Assembly (NCBI GenBank): GCA_018650745.1
Contig: JABIFK010000206.1
Location: forward strand, 1-6,909
DNA: 6,909 nt
Source: Candidatus Latescibacterota bacterium
GTDB taxonomy: Bacteria; Latescibacterota; UBA2968
Direction of reading: 5' to 3'
The notes under the pieces were generated by a model. The model saw only the letters and a list, made by a program, of their open reading frames with translations. It did not search any database and had not been told where the DNA came from. Each line of letters begins with the position of its first letter. Position 1 is the first letter of the stretch. This document shows, piece after piece, positions 1 through 5,960 of the stretch. Both the position numbers and the translations under genes were made by a program.

Positions 1-626
1 TCTCTGCCGGTGAGTTGTGTGGTTTCTTCGAGTTCTTGAATGACTTTGACTTGAAAGTCTGGATCGTTGGACGGGCGTTCGTCTTGTAGATTCTTTTTGA
101 CCATTGTGAGCATCCTTTTTTGAAGTCGTTTGCGCGCGGTGTGCAAGCGGCTTTTGATTGTTTGGGTTGGTAGATTTAAAAATGCACCGATTTCTTTTTG
201 ACTGTGTTCGTCAATGTAATACAGGGTGGTGACTTCGCGTTCGGTTTCGGGTAAATTTTGAATGGCGAGGTGCACGCGACTTTTTGTTTCTTGTTCTTCG
301 AGTTGGGCGTGTGGATCTAACTCGGGTGAAACCAAGTTGTAATCCAAAGACACGGTGGGCCATTTCTTTTTGCGTGTGAGTCGGTTGCAGCGCATAAAAA
401 CAATGCGTCGAAACCAACCGGCAAATGCGGCGGGTTCACGCAGTTGGTCCAGTTCCAAATAGGCGCGTACAAAGGCTTCTTGGGCGGCATCTTCGGCCAA
501 GTGGAAGTCGCCTAATATGGAATAGGCATATCCAACGGCCATGTTTTGAAACCGATGTACCAAGGTGTTGTAGGCATCTAAGTCTTGGTTCTGGGCCTGA
601 GTGACAATGGATGTTAGTGTGTCCAC
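1..626 (-). CDS. ECF-type RNA polymerase sigma factor (C-terminus outside window)
   Basis: The product would direct RNA polymerase to a specific promoter set. 208 residues are visible and the stop lies beyond base 1. Sigma region 2 covers about residues 18-86 and includes the hallmark DAAQEAFVRAY helix (46-56) and the aromatic/basic stretch AFAGWFRRIVFMRCNRL (67-83) of regions 2.3-2.4. A linker follows, then sigma region 4 at about 117-172, with LPETEREV and a helix-turn-helix ending in TIKSRLHTARKRLQKRM. The chosen start is GTG at 626-624: it is the only usual start codon after the in-frame TAA at 668-666, and GGAGA at 635-631 precedes it by 4 bases. After region 4 the chain continues for at least 35 mostly polar residues, so it is longer than a minimal ECF factor and may carry a C-terminal domain. 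No anti-sigma gene is visible. The family call is firm; the ECF subgroup and its stimulus are unknown. Confidence 0.93.
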   Translation of the reverse strand, partial: MDTLTSIVTQAQNQDLDAYNTLVHRFQNMAVGYAYSILGDFHLAEDAAQEAFVRAYLELDQLREPAAFAGWFRRIVFMRCNRLTRKKKWPTVSLDYNLVSPELDPHAQLEEQETKSRVHLAIQNLPETEREVTTLYYIDEHSQKEIGAFLNLPTQTIKSRLHTARKRLQKRMLTMVKKNLQDERPSNDPDFQVKVIQELEETTQLTGR

Positions 627-630
627 ACGG

Positions 631-635
631 TCTCC
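631..635 (-). promoter_or_regulatory. Ribosome binding site of the ECF sigma factor
   Basis: GGAGA on the minus strand lies 4 bases before the GTG at 626. It supports the non-ATG start; no ATG occurs in frame between the upstream stop and the conserved sigma region 2. Confidence 0.6.
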
Positions 636-813
636 AACAACTGCTGTTTTAGAAGATCTCCTGTCTTAAAGCACCACAATGGTTACAGATGGTTGATGAA
701 ATATGCATCCTTTTTTTAGGAAAGTTGAAAAAACACCTAACTTTTTGATTCGATATACCTTATTGGGGTATGTTATGAGAAGAATTTGTTGCATTATCAT
801 GTGTAAAAGTCAA

Positions 814-855
814 AAAAAAGCGCCAGTGATATTTCGCTATCACTGGCGCTTTTTT
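814..855 (-). terminator. Strong palindromic, probably bidirectional Rho-independent terminator
   Basis: A perfect GC-containing 13-bp stem (819-831 paired with 838-850) encloses the 6-base loop TTTCGC. It is flanked by A-run and T-run arms that extend the perfect inverted repeat to 18 bp (814-831 / 838-855). On the minus strand the stem follows the reductase-remnant stop (871) by 15 bases and ends in a U-run, so it would stop transcripts coming from the 463-residue gene and the remnant before the sigma gene. The symmetry means it also works as a terminator on the plus strand, although no convincing plus-strand gene lies upstream. Confidence 0.88.
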
Positions 856-870
856 AATTCGAATATAACG

Positions 871-1083
871 TTACGCGCCAAATCCCTCCACCGAATCTGC
901 AATCTCAATGGCCCGTGCGCGTTCTTCATCCGTAAGGGATGGCACATCCATCGCTCCTGCGTTGCTATCCAATTGTGCTCTGCTTTTTGCGCCTGGAATC
1001 ACTGCCGTAACACCTTCTGTGTCGAGGACAAATCGCAACGCGGCTTGAACCATTGTGCGATTAGTGCCTTCTGTTAGAAACAT
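871..1083 (-). pseudogene. C-terminal remnant of an aldo/keto reductase
   Basis: Only about 70 residues remain of a family normally near 300-330. They match the end of the aldo/keto reductase barrel: TMVQAALRFVL (10-20, helix before the last strand), then VTAVIPGAKSRAQLDSN (25-41). The latter is the last strand plus the loop that in this family binds the NADP(H) 2'-phosphate, followed by the usual closing helix (LTDEERARAIEIADSV). The catalytic Asp, Tyr, Lys and His of the family lie upstream and are absent. No Shine-Dalgarno precedes the ATG at 1083. The frame is open for only seven more codons before it meets the TGA (1107-1105) that ends the neighbouring 463-residue gene. The piece is therefore probably not a functional enzyme. 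It may be translated at a low level by readthrough or reinitiation, or reflect an assembly junction. Confidence 0.8.
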
Positions 1084-1104
1084 TGCGTGGCTTCGCCAAT
1101 GAGT

Positions 1105-2496
1105 TCATGCCTCTTTCCAAATGTCTCGAATTGTGTCTAATTTATCATCCCCCAAATATCCGTATCGATTGATCCAAACCCCGTGTGCATCACTGTCTCC
1201 TACAATTTGAAAACGACGTGCAAAATCTTTGGTGGGCCCATAACCGTGCATGAGGGCTGTGATTTGTGTTCGATCTTGAACTTCATTGAGTACTTGTTTG
1301 ATTTTCCTTACCTGTGGTTCGTTGGGAATCGGATGTGCTTCGTGTGGTTCGGGATATCCATAGTCAGACATTTTGGTTGCGGTGATGTCATCTCCAAGAT
1401 CAAAGAGATTGGCCAATGCGCGGGTGACGAGCATTTCATCTAAACTTGTGTTATGCTCTAAAAGCACAGCCCCCCAAAACTCGACCATCACAGACCAGTG
1501 CATGGTGTAGAACTTGGGAGAAATGGCATCGCAATGTTCTGATGCGGCAGAGAAGTCAAAACCCGTAAAGAGGTTGAGCGGCACCATAAAGGCGTTGGCA
1601 GAGAGTTCTTTTTCTGGGCCACTTGCTTCGGTGATAATTTCTCGCCAGTCGCGCAAGAGGTCTGTGCTGAGGGCTGCTTTGAGACGCAACCATTCGAGAA
1701 TGGCTGGATACTGGCGAAGTAGGCGTATTTGAGAGAGTTTGCCGCGGTCAATGTCTGCCCAGTCTGCTAAGTCGGCATTGGTGAGGCCGCCGTGGAGATA
1801 GGTGTAGAATGCACCGACTTCTTTTTTGATTTCTTCATACGCAAAACCACGGGATTCTGCCCAAGGTTTGACGTGCATGCCAAAGTCTTGAAAGGCTTCG
1901 TCGAGTTTGTAACAAGGGTATTCGGGCCAGTCGGGACGAAAGCCCGTGATGTGGGGATATTTTTCGAGCAGGTCTCGTACATACGCGCGGTTATAACTGC
2001 GAATGGCCGGGCTTGCCAAGCTGCCCGTATTGGCCATGCGGTTGTCTGGTATCTCGCCATTGGGCAAGCGTGGTGTGTCGTCTGTCATTAAATTAGAAGG
2101 CGTGGCGCCACTGACTTGGAGGTAGACTTTGAGGCCGCGGTCTAAGGCGGCTTTGATAAAGTCGTCTATGATGTGACCATGTGTGATGGTCAGTTCATTG
2201 GCTTTGCGTGGGTTATAAGAGGTGTCGCGGTAGAGCCGTTCGTTGGGGTGATAACTGGGGGCGCTTTTGACCCACAATGATTTTTTGCCAAAAAGGGGCC
2301 GATCAAATAGACGGGGACTGCTGCCAGCATCAGATGGGGGCTGGAAACTGCCCTGTCCTTCGAGCGCTTCTGTGGTGACTGTGGGATTGGTCGCAACAGC
2401 CGTTGCACCCACTTTTTCAAGGTTGTCGAGTACAGCATCTATGCCTTCGCTGATCACAAAGTCTGCCAATACGGTGATGCCTAAAAAACGACTCAT
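1105..2496 (-). CDS. Uncharacterised 463-residue protein, probably a TIM-barrel/glycoside-hydrolase-like fold
   Basis: I do not recognise a named family. The start is the ATG at 2496-2494, preceded by GGGAGG (2506-2501); a longer in-frame start at 2619 adds 41 Cys/Phe/His-rich residues that look non-coding. The chain begins with strand- and helix-like alternations (FLGITVLADFV, then AVLDNLEKVGATAVATNPT, about 24-42), as in (beta/alpha)8 barrels. An acid-rich segment ITGFRPDWPEYPCY lies near 184-197. A later strand-like stretch, DAISPKFYTMHWSVMVEFWG, lies near 323-342, and the protein ends with a GDSDAHGVWINRYGYLGDD segment. Aromatic and acidic residues at predicted strand ends suggest a carbohydrate-active or related hydrolase, but no catalytic pair can be proven. 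No signal peptide or membrane segment is seen, so it is probably cytoplasmic. It is divergent from the cupin-sulfatase-oxygenase genes and may share their pathway. Alternatives are a sugar isomerase-like or metal-dependent barrel enzyme. Confidence 0.85.
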   Translation of the reverse strand: MSRFLGITVLADFVISEGIDAVLDNLEKVGATAVATNPTVTTEALEGQGSFQPPSDAGSSPRLFDRPLFGKKSLWVKSAPSYHPNERLYRDTSYNPRKANELTITHGHIIDDFIKAALDRGLKVYLQVSGATPSNLMTDDTPRLPNGEIPDNRMANTGSLASPAIRSYNRAYVRDLLEKYPHITGFRPDWPEYPCYKLDEAFQDFGMHVKPWAESRGFAYEEIKKEVGAFYTYLHGGLTNADLADWADIDRGKLSQIRLLRQYPAILEWLRLKAALSTDLLRDWREIITEASGPEKELSANAFMVPLNLFTGFDFSAASEHCDAISPKFYTMHWSVMVEFWGAVLLEHNTSLDEMLVTRALANLFDLGDDITATKMSDYGYPEPHEAHPIPNEPQVRKIKQVLNEVQDRTQITALMHGYGPTKDFARRFQIVGDSDAHGVWINRYGYLGDDKLDTIRDIWKEA

Positions 2497-2500
2497 AACC

Positions 2501-2506
2501 CCTCCC
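2501..2506 (-). promoter_or_regulatory. Ribosome binding site of the 463-residue gene
   Basis: GGGAGG on the minus strand lies 4 bases before the ATG at 2496. It decides in favour of this start over the in-frame ATG 123 bases upstream. Confidence 0.75.
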
Positions 2507-2550
2507 AAAATACAAATGCGAATGAATGTGAATACACACAGATGACCGTC

Positions 2551-2579
2551 ATGATAGCATGGAAAACCTGAGTTGCCAA
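2551..2579 (-). promoter_or_regulatory. Candidate sigma-70-type promoter for the 463-residue gene
   Basis: On the minus strand TTGGCA (2579-2574) and TATCAT (2556-2551) are separated by exactly 17 bases; each hexamer matches five of six consensus positions. The expected transcript would begin near 2544 and leave a leader of roughly 45-50 bases before the ATG at 2496. Identified by eye against the housekeeping consensus only. Confidence 0.5.
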
Positions 2580-2838
2580 AGTCAAAGATACAGTGGTCTA
2601 AATAGTGCTTGAAAAACATTCCCTTGGACGATAGTTTATGACGCGGTCAATTGGTATGTGACGCAAATGTAAAAGGATTTCGTTCATCGGGACATAAACG
2701 AATACCCGAATATAAAGCTTTTGGTTATGTGATGATGGGGTGTTGGGAGTTCGCTGAAGTGGACTTGGTGTTTTTTAGCGCAGGATTTTAACCCTGTGTG
2801 CTGTTTGGATTGCGAAGGTTTGGTTTAGAGGAGAAAGC

Positions 2839-3360
2839 ATGCGTGCTGTTCGAGATGTAGAAGTGACAACACATTATTTAAAAGATGATGGTATTGTGCC
2901 CAATAGTCCATATCCATTGTTGGTCTACCCGGGTGCAATTGATGCCCAAGGCGGTGATCTGGCATCTGCGATTGAAGACGTGTTTGCAAAAAATACATGG
3001 GACAGATCGTGGCGGAATGGCATTTATTCATTTCATCATTATCACAGTACGGCACACGAGGTACTTGGTATTGCCAAAGGAAATGCCAAGGTGCATATGG
3101 GTGGCCCAAATGGTGTGACCTTTTCGATTGAAGCGGGTGATGTGATGATTATTCCTGCGGGTGTTGGGCATAAGAACTTAGGTGCAAGTGCCGACTTGCT
3201 GGTTATTGGCGCGTATCCGCCTGGGCCCAGTTGGGATTTATGTCGTGAAAGTACGTCTGAACATGGGCAAGCATTGATCAATATTCCAAATGTGCCGAAT
3301 CCATCTGCCGATCCGGTTTATGGTGAGGATGGTCCATTGATGAATTTGTGGAAAAGATAA
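2839..3360 (+). CDS. yjlB: YjlB-like single-domain cupin
   Basis: This 173-residue protein fits the cupin family represented by Bacillus YjlB, whose reaction is unknown. The sequence shows the characteristic SWRNGI..FHHYHSTAHEVLG block (57-77) and a second block, GDVMIIPAGVGHKNL (100-114). Cupin motif 1 supplies H67, H69 and E74, and motif 2 supplies H111, so the complete 3-His/1-Glu metal site is present. The C-terminal segment IPNVPNPSADPVYGEDGPL (149-167) is also typical of this family. The start has a strong AGAGGAG (2827-2833) 5 bases upstream. The protein is full length, with no signal peptide, and is probably cytoplasmic. It is the first gene of a plus-strand run followed after 86 bases by the sulfatase, which suggests a role in handling or isomerising a small catabolic intermediate. 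That role is inference; the fold and family are firm. Confidence 0.92.
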   Translation: MRAVRDVEVTTHYLKDDGIVPNSPYPLLVYPGAIDAQGGDLASAIEDVFAKNTWDRSWRNGIYSFHHYHSTAHEVLGIAKGNAKVHMGGPNGVTFSIEAGDVMIIPAGVGHKNLGASADLLVIGAYPPGPSWDLCRESTSEHGQALINIPNVPNPSADPVYGEDGPLMNLWKR

Positions 3361-3427
3361 ACAAGTCGCAAGTCTACAGGTCTGCAGGTCAAAATCAGAG
3401 TCTATAAGACTTGTGACCTGTGACTGC
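3361..3427. repeat. Degenerate octamer repeats in inverted arrangement
   Basis: The left arm holds four consecutive units of the form RCARGTCN: ACAAGTC (3361-3367), GCAAGTCT (3368-3375), ACAGGTCT (3376-3383) and GCAGGTCA (3384-3391). The right arm carries the same unit inverted: AGACTTGT (3407-3414) and GACCTGTG (3415-3422). Bases 3376-3390 can pair with 3408-3421 as a 14-bp stem with one bulge and two G-U pairs, leaving a 17-base loop. A T-run (3428-3432) follows six bases later. It fills most of the cupin-sulfatase spacer and could act as a weak terminator or processing site, or be a dispersed repeat element. Confidence 0.65.
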
Positions 3428-3446
3428 TTTTTAATAAGGATTTTTT

Positions 3447-4907
3447 ATGCAACCGACAAATGTACTGTATATCATTTCAGATCAACACAACTATCGCCTC
3501 ATGGGATGTTCTGGACACCCCGTGGTGCAAACGCCGAACTTGGATCGATTGGCCAATCGGGGCACGCGGTTCAACAATGCGTATACCAATTGCCCCATCT
3601 GTGTGCCGGTGCGTGCGTCTTTGGCCACGGGGCGTTATGTGCATCAGACGGGCTATTGGGACAATGGCCATCCTTATGATGGGCGCATTCCAAGTTGGCA
3701 TCAACGGTTGCGTGATCAAGAGTTTCAATCGACGTCGATTGGCAAATTGCATTTTAAAGGGCAAGAAACAGATCATGGATTTAGCCAAGAAGTGGAGCCT
3801 TTGAATGTGGTGGATGGGGTGGGAGACTTATTGGGTTGTATCCGAGAAGGCACGCCTTTTCGGGGAAAGCGTTCGGGCATCAGTGATGCCGGGCCGGGTG
3901 ATTCGACGTATTTGCAATATGACCAACGCAATGCCGACAATGCGGTGAAGTGGTTACAAGAACATGCTCATGATGAAAAACCTTGGGCAACGTTTTTGTC
4001 TTTTGTGTGTCCACACCCGCCGTATATTTCGCCACAAGATTGTTTTGATTTGTATGACCCTGCTGCATTGCCTCTGCCACCACAATGGCGACAAGCGGAT
4101 TGGCCCAATCATCCAGCAATGGACTATTTTCGACGGTTTTTTACGTTTGATCCACAATTTCCCGAGGCCATGGTGCGTCAGATGAATGCCGCTTATTATG
4201 GGGTGGTGACGTATTTGGACAGGCAAGTTGGGCGGGTTTTGGATACGTTGGACGAATTGGGTTTGGCAGATAAGACGCGTGTTATTTATACGTCGGATCA
4301 CGGCGAGCATTTGGGTGGGCGCGGTATTTATGGCAAGTTTACGATGTATGAAGAATCTGCAGGCATTCCAATGTTGGCTGCTGGGCCTGATGTGCCGGTG
4401 GGCAAAGTGGTGGATACACCCGTGTCTTTGGTCGATAGCTTTCCGACAATTTTGGACGCAGTGGGTGCGCATCAAACGGATGAAGACCGCAATTTACCCG
4501 GTCAATCGTTGTGGGAAATTGCGAATGCGGATGATTATGACCGCACGGTATTGAGTGAATATCACGCGGTGGGCGCAAAGAGTGCGGCTTATATGTTGCG
4601 CAACAGGCAATACAAATATGTGTATTATGTGAACGAGCAGCCTCAGTTGTTCGATTTGCAAAACGATCCTGATGAGTGTCACGATTTGGCAGGGCGGGAA
4701 GATAACCAGCACGTATTAGAGTATTTTGAGGATGAACTTCGTGCACTGCTCGACCCTGAAGGTGTTGACGCACAATGCAAAGCTTCACAAGCTGCGTTGA
4801 TTGCATCTCATGGCGGCAAAGAGGGTGTGTTGAACCGAGGGGCATTTGATAATTCGCCGGTGCCAGGTGAAGCACCTGCATTTCGCAAACATGGATCGGG
4901 TCATTAA
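3447..4907 (+). CDS. Formylglycine-dependent sulfatase (alkaline phosphatase superfamily)
   Basis: The 486-residue protein should hydrolyse a sulfate ester, or possibly a phosphonate/phosphate ester. The N-terminus NVLYIISDQH (5-14) carries metal ligand D12 followed by Q13 rather than a second Asp. The maturation motif is C52-V-P-V-R56 followed by ASLATG; C52 would be oxidised to formylglycine. GKLHF (99-103) provides the usual Lys and His, CPHPPY (188-193) another conserved His, SDHGEHLGG (283-291) metal ligands D284 and H285, and GKFTMYEES (296-304) a further Lys. The D-Q and D-H pairs and the absence of a signal peptide resemble the choline-sulfatase/phosphonate monoester hydrolase branch, so the enzyme is probably cytoplasmic; its substrate cannot be read from sequence. 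The start follows AAGGA (3436-3440). A formylglycine-generating enzyme is needed and is not in the window. Its neighbours, a cupin and a PhyH oxygenase on the same strand, suggest a catabolic unit. The gene is visibly G/T-rich compared with the PhyH gene. Confidence 0.95.
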   Translation: MQPTNVLYIISDQHNYRLMGCSGHPVVQTPNLDRLANRGTRFNNAYTNCPICVPVRASLATGRYVHQTGYWDNGHPYDGRIPSWHQRLRDQEFQSTSIGKLHFKGQETDHGFSQEVEPLNVVDGVGDLLGCIREGTPFRGKRSGISDAGPGDSTYLQYDQRNADNAVKWLQEHAHDEKPWATFLSFVCPHPPYISPQDCFDLYDPAALPLPPQWRQADWPNHPAMDYFRRFFTFDPQFPEAMVRQMNAAYYGVVTYLDRQVGRVLDTLDELGLADKTRVIYTSDHGEHLGGRGIYGKFTMYEESAGIPMLAAGPDVPVGKVVDTPVSLVDSFPTILDAVGAHQTDEDRNLPGQSLWEIANADDYDRTVLSEYHAVGAKSAAYMLRNRQYKYVYYVNEQPQLFDLQNDPDECHDLAGREDNQHVLEYFEDELRALLDPEGVDAQCKASQAALIASHGGKEGVLNRGAFDNSPVPGEAPAFRKHGSGH

Positions 4908-4912
4908 GTTTA

Positions 4913-4928
4913 TGTTATGCCTATAACA
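4913..4928. promoter_or_regulatory. 16-base palindrome after the sulfatase stop, possible operator
   Basis: TGTTAT and ATAACA form a perfect 6-bp inverted repeat around the spacer GCCT, starting 6 bases after the sulfatase stop and 19 bases before the small ORF. No T-run follows, so a terminator role is unlikely. Binding by a dimeric regulator is possible but unsupported. Confidence 0.3.
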
Positions 4929-4946
4929 ACGATCCTATTGGAGATT

Positions 4947-5018
4947 ATGTTAACCCAACCGAACAACACCAGCGCATCTTATCGCTTCCCGCATCGGGTA
5001 AGTGCCCAGACACATTAG
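4947..5018 (+). CDS. Possible 23-residue leader ORF before the PhyH gene
   Basis: The ORF encodes a peptide beginning MLTQPNNTSASYRFPHRV and ending QTH, with GGAGA (4940-4944) just before its ATG. It ends 21 bases before the chosen PhyH start. I recognise no family. Its second half contains a hairpin, CTTCCCG (4985-4991) paired with CGGG-T-AAG (4995-5002). It could be a leader peptide coupling translation to the oxygenase gene, the decayed start of a lost gene, or chance. The closely spaced but good Shine-Dalgarno is the only real support. Confidence 0.3.
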   Translation: MLTQPNNTSASYRFPHRVSAQTH

Positions 5019-5027
5019 ATGCTGCAT

Positions 5028-5033
5028 GAGGAG
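5028..5033 (+). promoter_or_regulatory. Ribosome binding site of the PhyH-family gene
   Basis: GAGGAG lies 6 bases before the ATG at 5040 and falls inside the seven extra codons of the alternative start at 5019. It therefore selects the start at 5040. Confidence 0.8.
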
Positions 5034-5039
5034 AATGGT

Positions 5040-5804
5040 ATGACTTCTGAAGAGAAATTCTTATTCGATTTACAAGGGTATCTGGTTGTCAAAAATGTAT
5101 TGTCATCCGAAGAAGTTGCGCATTTAAATACCATTCTTGATCGTGAGTTTGGCGATGACTACGACGAGACAGATGTCAAACGCACCAGCCGTGTTTCTCT
5201 GTGGGATAAAGCGTGTCAAAATTTATTCGATCATCCCAACATTCTGCCTTACTTGGTTGACCTCATGGGGCCCAAGTTTCGTGCCGATCACGATTATTGC
5301 ATTTTAATGAAAAAAGGTGCCAAACGTGGCAACTTACATGGTGGCGATACCGAGCATGTCACAGGCCGTGCTGCAGACCATTGGTATAAATATCGCGATG
5401 GCGTTATGAGAAATGGGCTGACTGTATTTACCTATAACCTTGCCCCTGCCAAAAAAGGCGATGGTGGGTTTTCCTGTGTGCCCGGTTCTCACAAGAGCAA
5501 CTTTCCAACCGACCTGCCCAAAGACGTACGCACTTTTGAACGTATTCCCCATTACGTGGTTCAACCTGAAGCCGATGCCGGTGATGTGATCATATTTACC
5601 GAAGCACTCATTCATGGCACTATGCCTTGGAATGGCGACCACGAACGCCGTGCCCTACTCTACAAGTTTAGCCCTGGTCATTCTTCTTGGTCACTCAACT
5701 ATTACAACGTCGATGAATACGAAGGATTAACCGAACAACAAAAACGCATCCTCACGCCCCCGAGTGTAGGAAATCGCCCTGATGTGGTGGAAAGCACCCC
5801 CTAA
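5040..5804 (+). CDS. Phytanoyl-CoA dioxygenase (PhyH) family oxygenase
   Basis: This 254-residue protein belongs to the Fe(II)/2-oxoglutarate-dependent PhyH family, whose members hydroxylate small organic substrates; the substrate here is unknown. The N-terminal FLFDLQGYLVVKNVLSSEEV (7-26) is the usual opening helix and strand. The jelly-roll core shows NLHGGD (98-103), then GLTVFTYNLAP (126-136), GDGGFSCVPGSHKSNFP (140-156), GDVIIFTEALIHGTMPW (181-197) and RRALLYKFSPGH (203-214). Likely iron ligands are H100, D103 and H192, and R203 or R204 may bind 2-oxoglutarate. The first pair reads HxxD, not the textbook HxD. The start at 5040 is chosen for its GAGGAG; an ATG at 5019 would add seven residues carrying that site. 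It lies 132 bases after the sulfatase on the same strand and could oxidise the desulfated product or a related intermediate. Family call firm, role inferred. Confidence 0.9.
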   Translation: MTSEEKFLFDLQGYLVVKNVLSSEEVAHLNTILDREFGDDYDETDVKRTSRVSLWDKACQNLFDHPNILPYLVDLMGPKFRADHDYCILMKKGAKRGNLHGGDTEHVTGRAADHWYKYRDGVMRNGLTVFTYNLAPAKKGDGGFSCVPGSHKSNFPTDLPKDVRTFERIPHYVVQPEADAGDVIIFTEALIHGTMPWNGDHERRALLYKFSPGHSSWSLNYYNVDEYEGLTEQQKRILTPPSVGNRPDVVESTP

Positions 5805-5818
5805 CCCCCTAAAGGGGG
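5797..5818 (+). repeat. ACCCCCTA direct repeat plus G-run hairpin at the PhyH stop
   Basis: ACCCCCTA occurs twice in a row (5796-5803 and 5804-5811), the first copy containing the stop codon of the oxygenase. It is followed by GGGGG (5814-5818), which pairs with 5805-5809 across a 4-base loop. No T-run follows, so an intrinsic terminator is doubtful, though the very stable small hairpin could protect the transcript end. Confidence 0.5.
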
Positions 5819-5960
5819 AATAACGTCAAAAGCCTGAAGAATGCCTACTGGTGGTATAGATCGTTGTGTATCACGAAAGAAATAATACGAGGAAGATCAC
5901 GGAACCCAACCCCATTAAAATCTTTCCCGAAGGCAATATTAAAACTTGAATACGACTTAC

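Larger units (their letters stand above)
2497..2838. other. Divergent intergenic region
   Basis: These 342 bases lie between the start codons of the 463-residue gene and the cupin gene and contain no credible ORF. The minus-strand side holds a good sigma-70-like promoter (2551-2579). The plus-strand side has only weak candidates: TATAAA at 2711-2716 without a fitting -35, and TTGAAA at 2609-2614 without a good -10. A small inverted repeat TTCGTT/AACGAA lies about 2679-2702, and CGAATA/CGAATA near 2699-2713 is a short direct repeat; either could be an operator. No riboswitch-like structure was recognised. Confidence 0.5.

Noticed and set aside
703..1077. 124-codon plus-strand ORF
   Set aside because: It runs through the terminator palindrome and antisense to the aldo/keto reductase remnant; its Cys/His/Arg-rich translation has no domain pattern and no good ribosome site.
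2497..2619. 41-residue N-terminal extension of the 463-residue protein
   Set aside because: The extension is rich in Cys, Phe and His, overlaps the candidate promoter, and lacks a ribosome site, while GGGAGG precedes the internal ATG at 2496.
2609..2716. Plus-strand promoter for the cupin gene
   Set aside because: TTGAAA at 2609 has only TAGTTT at the right distance and TATAAA at 2711 has no matching -35; neither pair is convincing.
3361..3427. CRISPR-like array
   Set aside because: The units are only 8 bases, contiguous without spacers, and partly inverted; no cas gene is present.
3954..4881. Long minus-strand ORFs of 173 and 180 codons opposite the sulfatase
   Set aside because: They are antisense shadows of a well-supported sulfatase; the translations are His/Arg/Ile/Pro-biased with no recognisable motif.
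5019..5039. Upstream ATG for the PhyH-family gene
   Set aside because: The seven added codons contain the GAGGAG that serves the ATG at 5040, and the family's conserved N-terminus starts right after that Met.
5797..5818. Intrinsic terminator after the PhyH gene
   Set aside because: A hairpin of five G-C pairs is possible but the following bases are AATAACGTC, without a T-run.
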